Source of the DNA: Galbibacter sp038433465
Lineage (GTDB): Bacteria > Bacteroidota > Bacteroidia > Flavobacteriales > Flavobacteriaceae
Length of the DNA stretch: 64,000 nucleotides
Reading direction: 5' to 3'
Assembly: GCF_038433465.1 (NCBI RefSeq)
Contig: NZ_JAESVF010000003.1
Span: 203,860-267,859 of the forward strand
Notes under the pieces: model-generated
Told to the model about the DNA's origin: nothing
What the model saw: only the letters and a program-made list of their open reading frames with translations
Databases searched by the model: none
Made by a program: the position numbers and the translations under genes
In this document: one piece after another, positions 17,776-26,341 of the stretch
Numbering within the stretch: position 1 is the stretch's first letter
Layout: each line of letters opens with the position of its first letter

Positions 17776-18261
17776 TTGTATTTTAAAAGCTCGTACATAC
17801 AATACCTTTTTAAATCGACCAACCAACATGGAGTGCATTCGCCGTTTGTGTATCAATTAATTACCAAAGCAATTTACAACCGTAAATTAAGGTCGGTTTC
17901 CAAACTTTATAAAACTTGGCAACAACATGTTTCTTTTAGTGCTCGCATACAAAAAATAATCAATCGGGCGTTGTATTTTTTAAATGAAAATACATTTTCA
18001 ACGGTACATGAAAATCGATTTACAACTACTAAAACTGTATATTTTTCAGCAGAAAAAAATTCGTTTCAAGACATTATGAATTGTACGGATGCTTCTACTT
18101 TTTTTATCATTGACAACCTACAAGAAAGTAAAAAAGCCCAACTACTTTGGCAAAAATTAAAAACTGATGAGACGTTTACCATCAGTATAGATTTTTACGA
18201 CATTGGATTTCTATTTATCAAAAGCGGACAAGCAAAAGAAGATTTTTGTATTCGGTTTTAA
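17776..18261 (+). CDS. Decayed homologue of a flavobacterial SAM-methyltransferase-like protein
   Basis: A 161-residue frame with a TTG start. Its N terminus (STNQHGVHSPFVYQLI) and C terminus (SIDFYDIGFLFIKSGQAKE, then DFCIRF) match, from memory, the two ends of a Bacteroidota family of about 260 residues. The middle of that family holds a Rossmann fold with a GTSLG-type SAM-binding loop. Here that central part is compressed and the glycine-rich loop is gone, although strand-like pieces (TFFIIDNLQ) remain. It probably cannot bind SAM. It may be a degenerating gene or a repurposed non-catalytic protein. The reading frame is intact. Confidence 0.6.
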   Translation: MYFKSSYIQYLFKSTNQHGVHSPFVYQLITKAIYNRKLRSVSKLYKTWQQHVSFSARIQKIINRALYFLNENTFSTVHENRFTTTKTVYFSAEKNSFQDIMNCTDASTFFIIDNLQESKKAQLLWQKLKTDETFTISIDFYDIGFLFIKSGQAKEDFCIRF

Positions 18262-18286
18262 AAAACGACTGCGATGCTTTTTTATG

Positions 18287-18294
18287 TAAATTTG
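18287..18294 (+). promoter_or_regulatory. -7 promoter element of the DUF4256 gene
   Basis: TAAATTTG fits TAnnTTTG and lies 27 bases before the ATG at 18322, inside the longer open frame from 18274. Confidence 0.6.
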
Positions 18295-18321
18295 AAATTA
18301 TCAACTAACAAAAAACGCCGC

Positions 18322-18876
18322 ATGCAACTGCTCTCACCAACGGCTTCAGAAGCTATTTTAAAAACTTTAGAAACTCGATTTTTAAAAGATAAAGACAGGT
18401 TTCCGGCGCTCGAATGGAAAGACATCGAACTTAAATTCAAAAATCACCCTGAAAAATTATGGTCGGTTAACGAAATGGAAAAAACTGGAGGAGAACCAAA
18501 TTTATTAAGTTTCGATACTGCTACAGCGGTCTATATATTTTGCGATTTCTCAAAAGAAAGCCCAAAAGAAAGAAGAAGTTATTGCTACGATAGAGAAGCA
18601 TTAGAGGCACGGAAAAAATTCAAACCAAGCAACAACGCTCTCGATGTGGCTACAGCTATGGGTATTGAGCTTATGACAGAAAATCAATATCGCCAACTAC
18701 AATCGGTTATTCCTGTCGATACTAAAACCTCAAGTTGGTTACAAACTCCCGATGAAATTAGAAGCCTAGGCGGTGCTATTTTTGGCGATTGCCGTTACAA
18801 CACTGTTTTTATATATCACAACGGTGCCGACTCTTATTATGCAGCGAGAGGTTTCCGCGGAATTTTAAAATTGTAA
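18322..18876 (+). CDS. DUF4256 domain protein
   Basis: A 184-residue soluble protein of the DUF4256 family. Recognisable conserved parts are the TGGEPNLL segment, DCSKESPKERRS-like FCDFSKESPKERR, YDREALEARKK, and SLGGAIFGDCRYN near the C terminus followed by YHNGADSYYAARGFRG. No function has been assigned to the family as far as I know. The longer frame from 18274 is rejected because a promoter element falls within it. Confidence 0.85.
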   Translation: MQLLSPTASEAILKTLETRFLKDKDRFPALEWKDIELKFKNHPEKLWSVNEMEKTGGEPNLLSFDTATAVYIFCDFSKESPKERRSYCYDREALEARKKFKPSNNALDVATAMGIELMTENQYRQLQSVIPVDTKTSSWLQTPDEIRSLGGAIFGDCRYNTVFIYHNGADSYYAARGFRGILKL

Positions 18877-18930
18877 ATTCCTCCCGTAATTTGGTAAATT
18901 TACAACTCTTAACTTACTAAAACATACAAT

Positions 18931-19080
18931 ATGGAAACGCAAATTATTTGGATAATTGTTATTGCCATCCTTTTCATTTTAGTTTGGCTGAACAACCAGC
19001 GTAACATGAAAAAGAAAAGTGAACGTAGAAAACAGCGCTTTGAAGACCGATATTCCTCTAAAAGAAATAAAAAAGAATAA
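18931..19080 (+). CDS. Small single-span membrane protein, 49 residues
   Basis: An ATG-initiated frame encodes 49 residues: METQ, one hydrophobic helix (about residues 5-20), then a strongly basic, hydrophilic tail containing KKKSERRKQRFEDR. The layout predicts a membrane anchor with a positively charged cytoplasmic tail. Its TAA is directly followed by the ATG of the cobalamin adenosyltransferase, so the two are very likely co-transcribed. I do not recognise a family. The fit of start, stop and neighbour makes it a credible gene. Confidence 0.7.
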   Translation: METQIIWIIVIAILFILVWLNNQRNMKKKSERRKQRFEDRYSSKRNKKE

Positions 19081-19668
19081 ATGAAAATATACACCAAAAC
19101 CGGCGATAAAGGAACAACTGCTTTGTATGGCGGTACAAGGGTTCCGAAACACCATATTCGAATTGAAGCGTATGGAACGGTAGACGAACTTAACTCTTGG
19201 CTCGGACTCATTAGAGACCAAGAAATTGACGAAAGCTACAAAACAGCATTAATCGAAATTCAAGACCGACTTTTTACTTTGGGGGCTATTTTAGCAACAC
19301 CACCCGAAAAGGAGTTTTTAAAAAACGGTAAAAAACGCCTCGATATTCCTACAATTTCTTCGGAAGACATTCAGTTTTTAGAATCGGAAATAGATAAGAT
19401 GGATGCTGTGCTTCCACAGATGACACACTTTGTTTTACCTGGCGGACACACAACCGTGTCATATTGTCACATAGCCAGAACCATTTGCCGAAGAGCCGAG
19501 CGAAAAGCCACTTATTTATATGAAAATGAATCTTTTGACGAACTTGTACTTCATTACCTTAATCGTTTGTCGGACTATTTATTTGTGTTGGCACGAAAGT
19601 TGACTTCAGATGTTAAGGCAACCGAGGTAAAATGGGTTCCAAATAGGGAAACATTGAAAGATAAGTGA
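19081..19668 (+). CDS. Cob(I)alamin adenosyltransferase, PduO type
   Basis: This enzyme transfers the adenosyl group of ATP to cob(I)alamin to make adenosylcobalamin. The N-terminal nucleotide-binding segment MKIYTKTGDKGTTALYGG and the family motif RTICRRAERKA (near residue 140) with VDELNSWLG are intact. Length 195 residues is normal for a stand-alone PduO domain. MeaB, the chaperone of the B12-dependent methylmalonyl-CoA mutase, is encoded 9 kb away, which suits this role. No cobalamin riboswitch was seen upstream. Confidence 0.93.
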   Translation: MKIYTKTGDKGTTALYGGTRVPKHHIRIEAYGTVDELNSWLGLIRDQEIDESYKTALIEIQDRLFTLGAILATPPEKEFLKNGKKRLDIPTISSEDIQFLESEIDKMDAVLPQMTHFVLPGGHTTVSYCHIARTICRRAERKATYLYENESFDELVLHYLNRLSDYLFVLARKLTSDVKATEVKWVPNRETLKDK

Positions 19669-19769
19669 TAAAACATTGATTAATTATCAATATAAAACCC
19701 TAAAAACTACGTTCTTAGAAATAATATGTAAATAATACAAATTTTACTTGACTTTTTACGATAAAAATT

Positions 19770-19777
19770 TATTTTTG
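19770..19777 (+). promoter_or_regulatory. -7 promoter element of the DUF2795 gene
   Basis: TATTTTTG fits TAnnTTTG, with TTG at 19748-19750 (19 bases upstream) as a candidate -33 element. Confidence 0.6.
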
Positions 19778-19800
19778 CACAAAATTAAAATCAATAGCAG

Positions 19801-20022
19801 ATGTATTGGACTTTAGAATTAGCGTCATACTTAGACGATGCGCCTTGGCCAGCAACAAAAGATGAATTAATTGACTATGCTATTAGAACCGGTGCTCCAT
19901 TGGAAGTTGTTGAAAACCTACAAGCAATGGAAGACGAAGGCGATATGTATGAATCTATTGAAGAGATTTGGCCAGATTATCCAACAGAGGAAGATTACCT
20001 TTGGAATGAGGATGAATATTAA
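19801..20022 (+). CDS. DUF2795 domain protein
   Basis: A 73-residue, very acidic protein of the DUF2795 family. It begins MYWTLELASYLDDAPWPATK and has the conserved segment TGAPLEVVENL in the middle. The C terminus is rich in Asp, Glu and Trp/Tyr. It is highly conserved among Flavobacteriia. The function is unknown. It is a single gene with its own promoter and terminator, directly upstream of secA. Confidence 0.88.
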   Translation: MYWTLELASYLDDAPWPATKDELIDYAIRTGAPLEVVENLQAMEDEGDMYESIEEIWPDYPTEEDYLWNEDEY

Positions 20023-20042
20023 TAAACACAACATTATAAAGC

Positions 20043-20068
20043 AAAAAAGTCTCTGTCGAGGCTTTTTT
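20043..20068 (+). terminator. Terminator after the DUF2795 gene
   Basis: AAAAAGTCTC and GAGGCTTTTT pair (one wobble) around a TGTC loop and are followed by T's. Confidence 0.7.
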
Positions 20069-20074
20069 TTTGCT

Positions 20075-20082
20075 TAATTTTG
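20075..20082 (+). promoter_or_regulatory. -7 promoter element of secA
   Basis: TAATTTTG fits TAnnTTTG, 22 bases before the secA ATG. No good -33 element is visible because the preceding terminator occupies that space. Confidence 0.45.
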
Positions 20083-20104
20083 AAATATAAATACACATAA
20101 AGAC

Positions 20105-23100
20105 ATGAGTTTACTCAATTCAGTTTTAAAAGTTTTCGTTGGCGACAAGGCCAAGAAAGATGTAAAGGCACTACAGCCTATCTTAAATCAGATAAAATCT
20201 TTCGAGAGCGCGCTTTCCCAACTTTCCAACGACGAACTTCGCGCTAAAACACAAGAGTTTAAAGATAAAATAAAAGCTTCTTACGCCTCTTTAGACGAAA
20301 AAATAACAGCTCTCAAAGCAGAAGCTGAAGCATCAAACGACATCGACAGAAATGAAGATATCTATACAGAAATTGATGCACTTAAAGAAAAAGTGTACGA
20401 AGCTACCGAAAAAACACTTAACGAAATTCTTCCAGAAGCCTTTGCTGTTGTTAAAGAAACAGCAAAACGTTTTGCCAATAACGAAACTATTGCAGTAACG
20501 GCATCGGCATTCGATAGAGAAATTTCTGGAAATAACGATTACGTTACACTTCAAGACGACAAAGCTATTTGGAAAAACTCTTGGGATGCGGCTGGAAAAG
20601 AAGTAACCTGGGATATGGTACACTACGATGTACAGCTTATTGGTGGTATTGCAATGCACCAAGGTAAAATTGCCGAGATGCAAACAGGTGAAGGAAAAAC
20701 CCTTGTGGCTACCCTTCCTGTATACCTCAACGCACTTACCGGTAACGGTGTGCATTTGGTAACTGTAAACAACTACCTTGCACGTCGTGATAGCGCTTGG
20801 ATGGGACCTTTATTTGAGTTTCACGGACTTTCGATAGATTGTATCGACAATCATCAACCAGGTTCTCCAGGGCGTAGACAAGCGTATTTAGCAGATATTA
20901 CCTACGGAACCAACAACGAATTTGGTTTTGATTACCTCCGTGACAACATGTCGCACACTCCTGCCGATTTAGTTCAACGCGAACACAATTATGCCATTGT
21001 CGATGAGGTCGATTCTGTATTGATTGACGATGCGCGTACGCCGCTTATCATTTCTGGTCCAGTACCTCAAGGAGACCGACACGAGTTTAACGAACTAAAA
21101 CCAAAAGTAGGAGATATCGTTGCTAAACAACGTCAATATCTTACTGGAGTTTTAGCAGAAGCTAAAAAATTAATTGCCGCTGGAGATACCAAAGAAGGTG
21201 GCTTCCAATTATTAAGAGTACACCGTGGACTTCCTAAAAACAAAGCTTTAATTAAGTTTTTAAGTGAAGAAGGGATTAAGCAATTATTGCAAAAAACCGA
21301 AAACCACTACATGCAAGATAACAACAGAGAGATGCCAAAAGTTGATGAGGCACTTTGGTTTGTTATCGATGAAAAGAACAATCAAATTGAACTTACCGAT
21401 AAAGGAATCGAATACCTTTCTGGAGATACAGATTCTGAGTTCTTCGTAATGCCAGACATCGGTACAGAAATCGCTCAGATAGAAAATAAAAATCTTCCTG
21501 CTGAAGAAGAAGCCGAATTAAAAGAAGAGCTTTTCAAAGATTTCTCAGTAAAAAGCGAACGTATCCATACCATGAATCAGCTTTTAAAAGCCTATACGCT
21601 TTTTGAAAAAGATATCGAATATGTGGTAATGGACAACAAAGTTATGATTGTTGATGAGCAAACAGGTCGTATTATGGATGGCCGACGTTATTCTGACGGA
21701 CTTCATCAAGCAATCGAGGCTAAAGAAAATGTAAAAATTGAAGCTGCTACGCAAACATTTGCTACGGTAACACTTCAAAATTATTTCAGAATGTATAAAA
21801 AACTTTCTGGAATGACGGGTACTGCAATTACTGAAGCTGGAGAGTTTTGGGAGATTTACAAATTGGACGTTATGGAAATTCCAACCAACCGCCCAATTGC
21901 TAGAAAAGACAAGCAAGACCTTATCTATAAAACCAAAAGAGAAAAATACAATGCCGTTATTGAAGACATTGTAAAATTGGTTGGCGAAGGTCGCCCAGTA
22001 CTTGTAGGGACAACTTCTGTAGAAATCTCAGAATTACTTTCTAAAATGCTTTCTATCAGAAAAATACCTCACAATGTATTGAATGCTAAAATGCACAAAA
22101 AAGAGGCTGATATTGTTGCAGAAGCAGGACAACCTGGCGTGGTTACCATTGCAACCAATATGGCAGGACGTGGTACCGATATTAAACTTATCAAAGAAGT
22201 TAAAGATGCTGGCGGACTTGCAATTATTGGTACAGAACGTCACGATTCTCGACGTGTTGACCGCCAGTTAAGAGGTCGTGCTGGACGTCAAGGAGACCCA
22301 GGAAGTTCTCAGTTTTATGTTTCTTTAGAAGATAACTTAATGCGTCTTTTCGGTTCGGAAAGAGTTGCAAAAATGATGGACAGAATGGGACTTGAAGACG
22401 GAGAGGTTATTCAGCATTCCATGATGACAAAATCTATCGAGCGTGCTCAGAAAAAAGTTGAAGAAAACAACTTTGGTGTTCGTAAGCGTTTACTTGAATA
22501 TGACGATGTAATGAACGCACAACGTGAGGTAGTTTACAAAAGAAGAAGACACGCCTTAGAAGGAGAGCGTTTAAAACTCGATATTGCCAACATGGTGTTC
22601 GACACTTGCGAGGCAATCGTTGAAAGCAACAAACTAGCGAGCGATTATAAAAACTTTGAATTTGAACTTATCAAAGTATTCTCGATTACTTCTCCGGTAA
22701 CAGAAGAAGAATTCAAGAAAAAATCGGCTAGAGAAATTGTAGATATCGTTTACAAAACAGCACTCACTTATTATCAAAATAAAATTGAGCGCAATGCCAA
22801 AACAGCTTTCCCTGTTATCAAAAATGTTTATGAAAACGAAAGCAACAGATTTGAGCGTATTGTTGTGCCTTTTACAGATGGTATTAAAACTTTAAAAGTT
22901 GTCACCAATCTTAAAGATGCATACGACTCAGAAGGAAAAAAACTTATTGCCGATTTTGAGAAAAACATCACACTAGCTATTATTGACGATGCTTGGAAAA
23001 CACATCTTCGTAAAATGGACGAGTTAAAACAATCTGTTCAATTGGCTGTACACGAACAAAAAGACCCGCTTTTAATTTATAAATTTGAAGCCTTCGAATT

Positions 23101-23461
23101 GTTTAAAGTGATGATTGACCAAGTAAACAGAGAGGTGATTTCTTTCTTATACAAAGGAGAACTTCCTACGGAAGATACCAACAACATCGAAGAAGCGAGA
23201 GAAGTGAAAAAGAAAGAAAACTTCCAAACTTCAAAAGAAGAAATTCCAAATAGCGATGAGTTGGCTGCACAAAACAGAGCTGCAGGGCAAACACAGCAAA
23301 GACCTCCTGTTACAGAAACCATTGTAAGAGATCGTCCAAAAATTGGAAGAAACGACAAGGTTACCATTAAAAATGTAATGACAGGAGTGAATAAAACGGT
23401 TAAATTTAAACAAGCCGAACCGCTTCTTAGTAAAGGAGAATGGGTACTTGTTGAAGAATAG
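20105..23461 (+). CDS. secA: Preprotein translocase ATPase SecA
   Basis: SecA drives Sec-dependent export. The 1118-residue protein has Walker A MQTGEGKTLVA near residue 195, the DEVDSVLIDDARTPLIISG segment, the preprotein-crosslinking region, NMAGRGTDIKL, and the Q/R-rich RQLRGRAGRQGDPGSS motif. It is longer than the ~900-residue E. coli protein. Extra sequence lies around residues 330-480, between the DEVD region and the second nucleotide-binding part. The C terminus ends in GEWVLVEE and lacks the CxC...CH zinc-binding tail used for SecB binding elsewhere. Confidence 0.97.
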   Translation: MSLLNSVLKVFVGDKAKKDVKALQPILNQIKSFESALSQLSNDELRAKTQEFKDKIKASYASLDEKITALKAEAEASNDIDRNEDIYTEIDALKEKVYEATEKTLNEILPEAFAVVKETAKRFANNETIAVTASAFDREISGNNDYVTLQDDKAIWKNSWDAAGKEVTWDMVHYDVQLIGGIAMHQGKIAEMQTGEGKTLVATLPVYLNALTGNGVHLVTVNNYLARRDSAWMGPLFEFHGLSIDCIDNHQPGSPGRRQAYLADITYGTNNEFGFDYLRDNMSHTPADLVQREHNYAIVDEVDSVLIDDARTPLIISGPVPQGDRHEFNELKPKVGDIVAKQRQYLTGVLAEAKKLIAAGDTKEGGFQLLRVHRGLPKNKALIKFLSEEGIKQLLQKTENHYMQDNNREMPKVDEALWFVIDEKNNQIELTDKGIEYLSGDTDSEFFVMPDIGTEIAQIENKNLPAEEEAELKEELFKDFSVKSERIHTMNQLLKAYTLFEKDIEYVVMDNKVMIVDEQTGRIMDGRRYSDGLHQAIEAKENVKIEAATQTFATVTLQNYFRMYKKLSGMTGTAITEAGEFWEIYKLDVMEIPTNRPIARKDKQDLIYKTKREKYNAVIEDIVKLVGEGRPVLVGTTSVEISELLSKMLSIRKIPHNVLNAKMHKKEADIVAEAGQPGVVTIATNMAGRGTDIKLIKEVKDAGGLAIIGTERHDSRRVDRQLRGRAGRQGDPGSSQFYVSLEDNLMRLFGSERVAKMMDRMGLEDGEVIQHSMMTKSIERAQKKVEENNFGVRKRLLEYDDVMNAQREVVYKRRRHALEGERLKLDIANMVFDTCEAIVESNKLASDYKNFEFELIKVFSITSPVTEEEFKKKSAREIVDIVYKTALTYYQNKIERNAKTAFPVIKNVYENESNRFERIVVPFTDGIKTLKVVTNLKDAYDSEGKKLIADFEKNITLAIIDDAWKTHLRKMDELKQSVQLAVHEQKDPLLIYKFEAFELFKVMIDQVNREVISFLYKGELPTEDTNNIEEAREVKKKENFQTSKEEIPNSDELAAQNRAAGQTQQRPPVTETIVRDRPKIGRNDKVTIKNVMTGVNKTVKFKQAEPLLSKGEWVLVEE

Positions 23462-23483
23462 CCTTTATTCAAAAAGATAATTA

Positions 23484-23517
23484 AAAGCGGTAGAATATAA
23501 ATTTCTATCGCTTTTTT
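23484..23517 (+). terminator. Terminator after secA
   Basis: AAAGCGGTAGAA and TTCTATCGCTTT pair with one wobble and are followed by a T run. Confidence 0.75.
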
Positions 23518-23643
23518 ATTTGTACTGAAAACATTTACAGTGCGTTAAAATTAAGCTAAAACCTGTAAGATTATCAATGTAAATTCGACCAAAAAAACAT
23601 AACCATGAGAACTATTTTTCTCAATCATAACATATTAATACTG

Positions 23644-24324
23644 ATGAAACTTATACAATTAAACTTCTTATTTGCTTTTTTGCTTTTAGTAACAAGTTGT
23701 CAGTCTTCAACTAAAAAAGAAGCACCACTTGCAGAAGAAATTCCGGAAGTAACATTTACAAAACCTCCACAAGATTTATCAAAATACGAAACTGCCTATT
23801 TTGCTAGCGGTTGTTTTTGGTGTGTTGAAGCTGTATTCGAAAGTGTAAAAGGTGTAAAAGAGGCGGTCTCTGGATATTCTGGAGGTACCGAGAAAAACCC
23901 AAATTACAAACAAGTAGGTTCTGGACTAACAAGTCACGCAGAAGCTGTTGAGGTATATTACAATCCTGAAGAAGTATCGTTTGAAACTTTAGTTCGCGTA
24001 TTTTTTGGTTCGCAAGACCCAACACAATACAACCGCCAAGGACCAGACAAAGGAGCACAATACCGCTCTATTGCATTTTATAAGAATGATAAGGAAAAAG
24101 AAATTATAGAACGCTATATTAAACAGTTAGAAGACGAAAAAATTTATAGCAAACCTATAGTTACACAAGTGGTTCCTTTTGAAAAGTTTTGGAAAGCTGA
24201 AGATTATCACCAAGATTATGAAAAAAGAAATCCTAACAATCCATACGTGCAAAATGTATCGATCCCTAGGTTACGTAAATTTCAGAAATTATATCCTGAG
24301 TTATTAAAAGACAGTACTCATTAA
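23644..24324 (+). CDS. msrA: Lipoprotein peptide-methionine (S)-S-oxide reductase
   Basis: MsrA repairs oxidised methionine (S epimer). The catalytic motif GCFWC is intact, followed by GYSGG, DPTQ, the DKGAQYRS segment and EDYHQDY. A lipoprotein signal peptide ending in LLVTSC precedes the domain, so the enzyme works in the periplasm or at a membrane surface rather than in the cytosol. The start at 23644 (MKLIQLN) gives a clean signal peptide of normal length, 226 residues. The frame opens 13 codons earlier. Reductant is unknown. Confidence 0.93.
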   Translation: MKLIQLNFLFAFLLLVTSCQSSTKKEAPLAEEIPEVTFTKPPQDLSKYETAYFASGCFWCVEAVFESVKGVKEAVSGYSGGTEKNPNYKQVGSGLTSHAEAVEVYYNPEEVSFETLVRVFFGSQDPTQYNRQGPDKGAQYRSIAFYKNDKEKEIIERYIKQLEDEKIYSKPIVTQVVPFEKFWKAEDYHQDYEKRNPNNPYVQNVSIPRLRKFQKLYPELLKDSTH

Positions 24325-24342
24325 TACTGACTTAGAAACAGT

Positions 24343-25776
24343 TTATTTTAAAGATACATCACTAAAAGTAGCAACAAGATTAATAGTTTTGTTGCTATTT
24401 TTTTGTCCGTAAAAACCATTTGCTACTTCACTTCCGTAGTGCTTCGATACATTTAACACCAATGCTTTTGGGTATTTCATCATGGAATTTGAAGCATTAC
24501 TATAAAAATTAAAAGCAGTTTTTGGTAATGTTAATTGCGCTTCAGAATTGTCTAAAAGAATATTTAGTGTATTAAAATCATCAGCGATTCTTTCAATTGC
24601 TAAATTGCCAAAACTTCCTTCAACTAAAGCATCTCCAGAAAAATTTTGAATTGCAACGTTTGATGATTTGGAGGTAAGTTTAATACTATTCACTTGCTTA
24701 AGGGTAACTACATCAGTATAATTTACCATTAACTCTCCCTTGTTCCAATTATCGACTAAAACTGGCGAATACGATGCTTTTATAACCGACGCATCGCCAT
24801 CAACATTAAAAGCATGCAACCTTGAATAAGACAAGGTTGCATTGATATTTGATGTATTTTCTGCCAGACTCACTTCCCCGTGACGGACGTCCATTTTTAA
24901 TTTTACGCCTTTCGGAATTTTAATTTTAATCGTTTTCTTCACTTTCAAATTATCATTCCCTTCAGAATTAAAATAATACATTTGGTGACTTCCTGGAGCT
25001 GTACTAGTACGAATTTTAATCATTTCTCGGCGTGCTTCATTCATTGCTTTGCGAGCTTCTGTAGACGCTTTTCTCGCCTCTATTGAAGCCTCTCTAGCCT
25101 CCCGAGAAGCTTCCATTATTTCTTTTCGACTAAGTTGCCACTCTTTTTGTTGCGCTTTCACCTCTTTTTGCCAAGATTCCAAATTAGCTTTTACATCGTC
25201 ATTAAAACTCTCGTTAAACTTCTTTTTCCATTCTTTTAAATATGCGTCACCATTTTTTTGATAAGCTTCGTAATCAAACGACATTTCATCAAAATTGAAA
25301 GGCAACGGTGGCATTGGTGGAACAGGTGCCATTACCACCAAAGAATCCATTGGAGGAAGCGGTGGCATTGGTGGTATTGGAGGCATCGGGATGGAATCTG
25401 GAAACGAAAAGTTAAAATTCTCATCATCAGAAATTACAACTACCCTATTTCCCGAAGTCCAACGAACACCATTGTTGGTAGTAATTCGCACTTTACTCGA
25501 ATTCCCTTCAGCTTTAAAACCCCATGCTTTAAAATACTTTTCGGCTTCTTCTTTTGAAACATTTTCAATTTCAATAATTGCCTCCACCTCAACTTTGTCT
25601 TTATTCCAAGTATCAAAAGTTACATCGGCGTAGCTTGTATTTACTTCAACTACGGCATTTTTTTGCACATCAAAACTCTCTTTAAATGTTTTAGATTGCT
25701 TTTGCGCATACAACCCAAAAGCTATAAAAAACAGACACACACTTATACTAAATGGCTTGTTTTTCAAATTTTTCAT
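24343..25776 (-). CDS. Exported protein with Pro-rich linker and Ala/Glu/Arg helical repeats (DUF4097-like C terminus)
   Basis: A 477-residue protein with a signal peptide ending at LYAQKQ. A beta domain (about 30-125) is followed by a Pro/Met-rich stretch (about 128-160, repeats of MPPxPP). A charged helix (about 185-265) carries periodic EAR units (REAREASIEARKAS). The C terminal region (about 285-477) is repetitive beta sequence resembling DUF4097-type putative adhesins. The start overlaps the membrane protein upstream by 29 bases, so it is the third gene of the sigma-factor operon. Role unknown, probably envelope. Confidence 0.75.
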   Translation of the reverse strand: MKNLKNKPFSISVCLFFIAFGLYAQKQSKTFKESFDVQKNAVVEVNTSYADVTFDTWNKDKVEVEAIIEIENVSKEEAEKYFKAWGFKAEGNSSKVRITTNNGVRWTSGNRVVVISDDENFNFSFPDSIPMPPIPPMPPLPPMDSLVVMAPVPPMPPLPFNFDEMSFDYEAYQKNGDAYLKEWKKKFNESFNDDVKANLESWQKEVKAQQKEWQLSRKEIMEASREAREASIEARKASTEARKAMNEARREMIKIRTSTAPGSHQMYYFNSEGNDNLKVKKTIKIKIPKGVKLKMDVRHGEVSLAENTSNINATLSYSRLHAFNVDGDASVIKASYSPVLVDNWNKGELMVNYTDVVTLKQVNSIKLTSKSSNVAIQNFSGDALVEGSFGNLAIERIADDFNTLNILLDNSEAQLTLPKTAFNFYSNASNSMMKYPKALVLNVSKHYGSEVANGFYGQKNSNKTINLVATFSDVSLK

Positions 25777-26341
25777 GTTCAGTTTCTTTAAGTTCGTTAA
25801 TCTTTTCTTTTAATCGATATAGTAACTGTAAACGCAATTGTAAGTTGTTTATAAGTGCATTGATTGTTTGGTTATTTGGTCCTACTTCATTGAGTTCGAG
25901 TGTAAGCTCTTTATAGGCATCATTCAACTCCGAAAGTCTGTTCATATATCCATCTAACAGCTTTTTATTCGCTTCGGTTAAATCGATATCGGCGAGTTCC
26001 AAATTAATATTTGCTACGTAAAAGTCTTCTACTTTTTTTAAATCTGGCGATATATCTCCGAGTGTAATTTTGGCTGTTTCTTCGGAACTGTTTTGCGTTG
26101 GCGTTGCAACAACAGCATTAGTTTCAACTTCCGTGTTTGTATTGAAATAAACGCTTATTCCCACTCCAAAAACCACAGCAATCACAGCAGCAACTTTCCA
26201 TAACAGGTAAGTATTCTTTTGTTTTTTCTGCGGAAGTTTTTCATCCAAAAGTGTTGCAAATCGATCTCGATGTCCTTTTGGCAATTGAAACGCCGAATCG
26301 TCTTTGCTAGCTTGTAATAACTCTTTAATATCCTTCGCCAT
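25748..26341 (-). CDS. Membrane protein, probable anti-sigma-like partner
   Basis: A 197-residue protein with a soluble N terminus of about 45 residues, one membrane helix (about 48-66, LLWKVAAVIAVVFGVG), then a mostly helical periplasmic part with coiled-coil character. The gene overlaps the sigma factor upstream by 17 bases. The topology and position are typical of an anti-sigma factor, but no zinc-binding ZAS motif (HxxxCxxC) is visible. The anti-sigma role is therefore inferred from context only. Confidence 0.7.
   Translation of the reverse strand: MAKDIKELLQASKDDSAFQLPKGHRDRFATLLDEKLPQKKQKNTYLLWKVAAVIAVVFGVGISVYFNTNTEVETNAVVATPTQNSSEETAKITLGDISPDLKKVEDFYVANINLELADIDLTEANKKLLDGYMNRLSELNDAYKELTLELNEVGPNNQTINALINNLQLRLQLLYRLKEKINELKETEHEKFEKQAI

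Noticed and set aside
19669..19800. Possible cobalamin or other riboswitch around the cobalamin adenosyltransferase
   Set aside because: No B12-box-like sequence or extended leader was seen. The gene upstream touches it directly and the downstream gap holds only the DUF2795 promoter.
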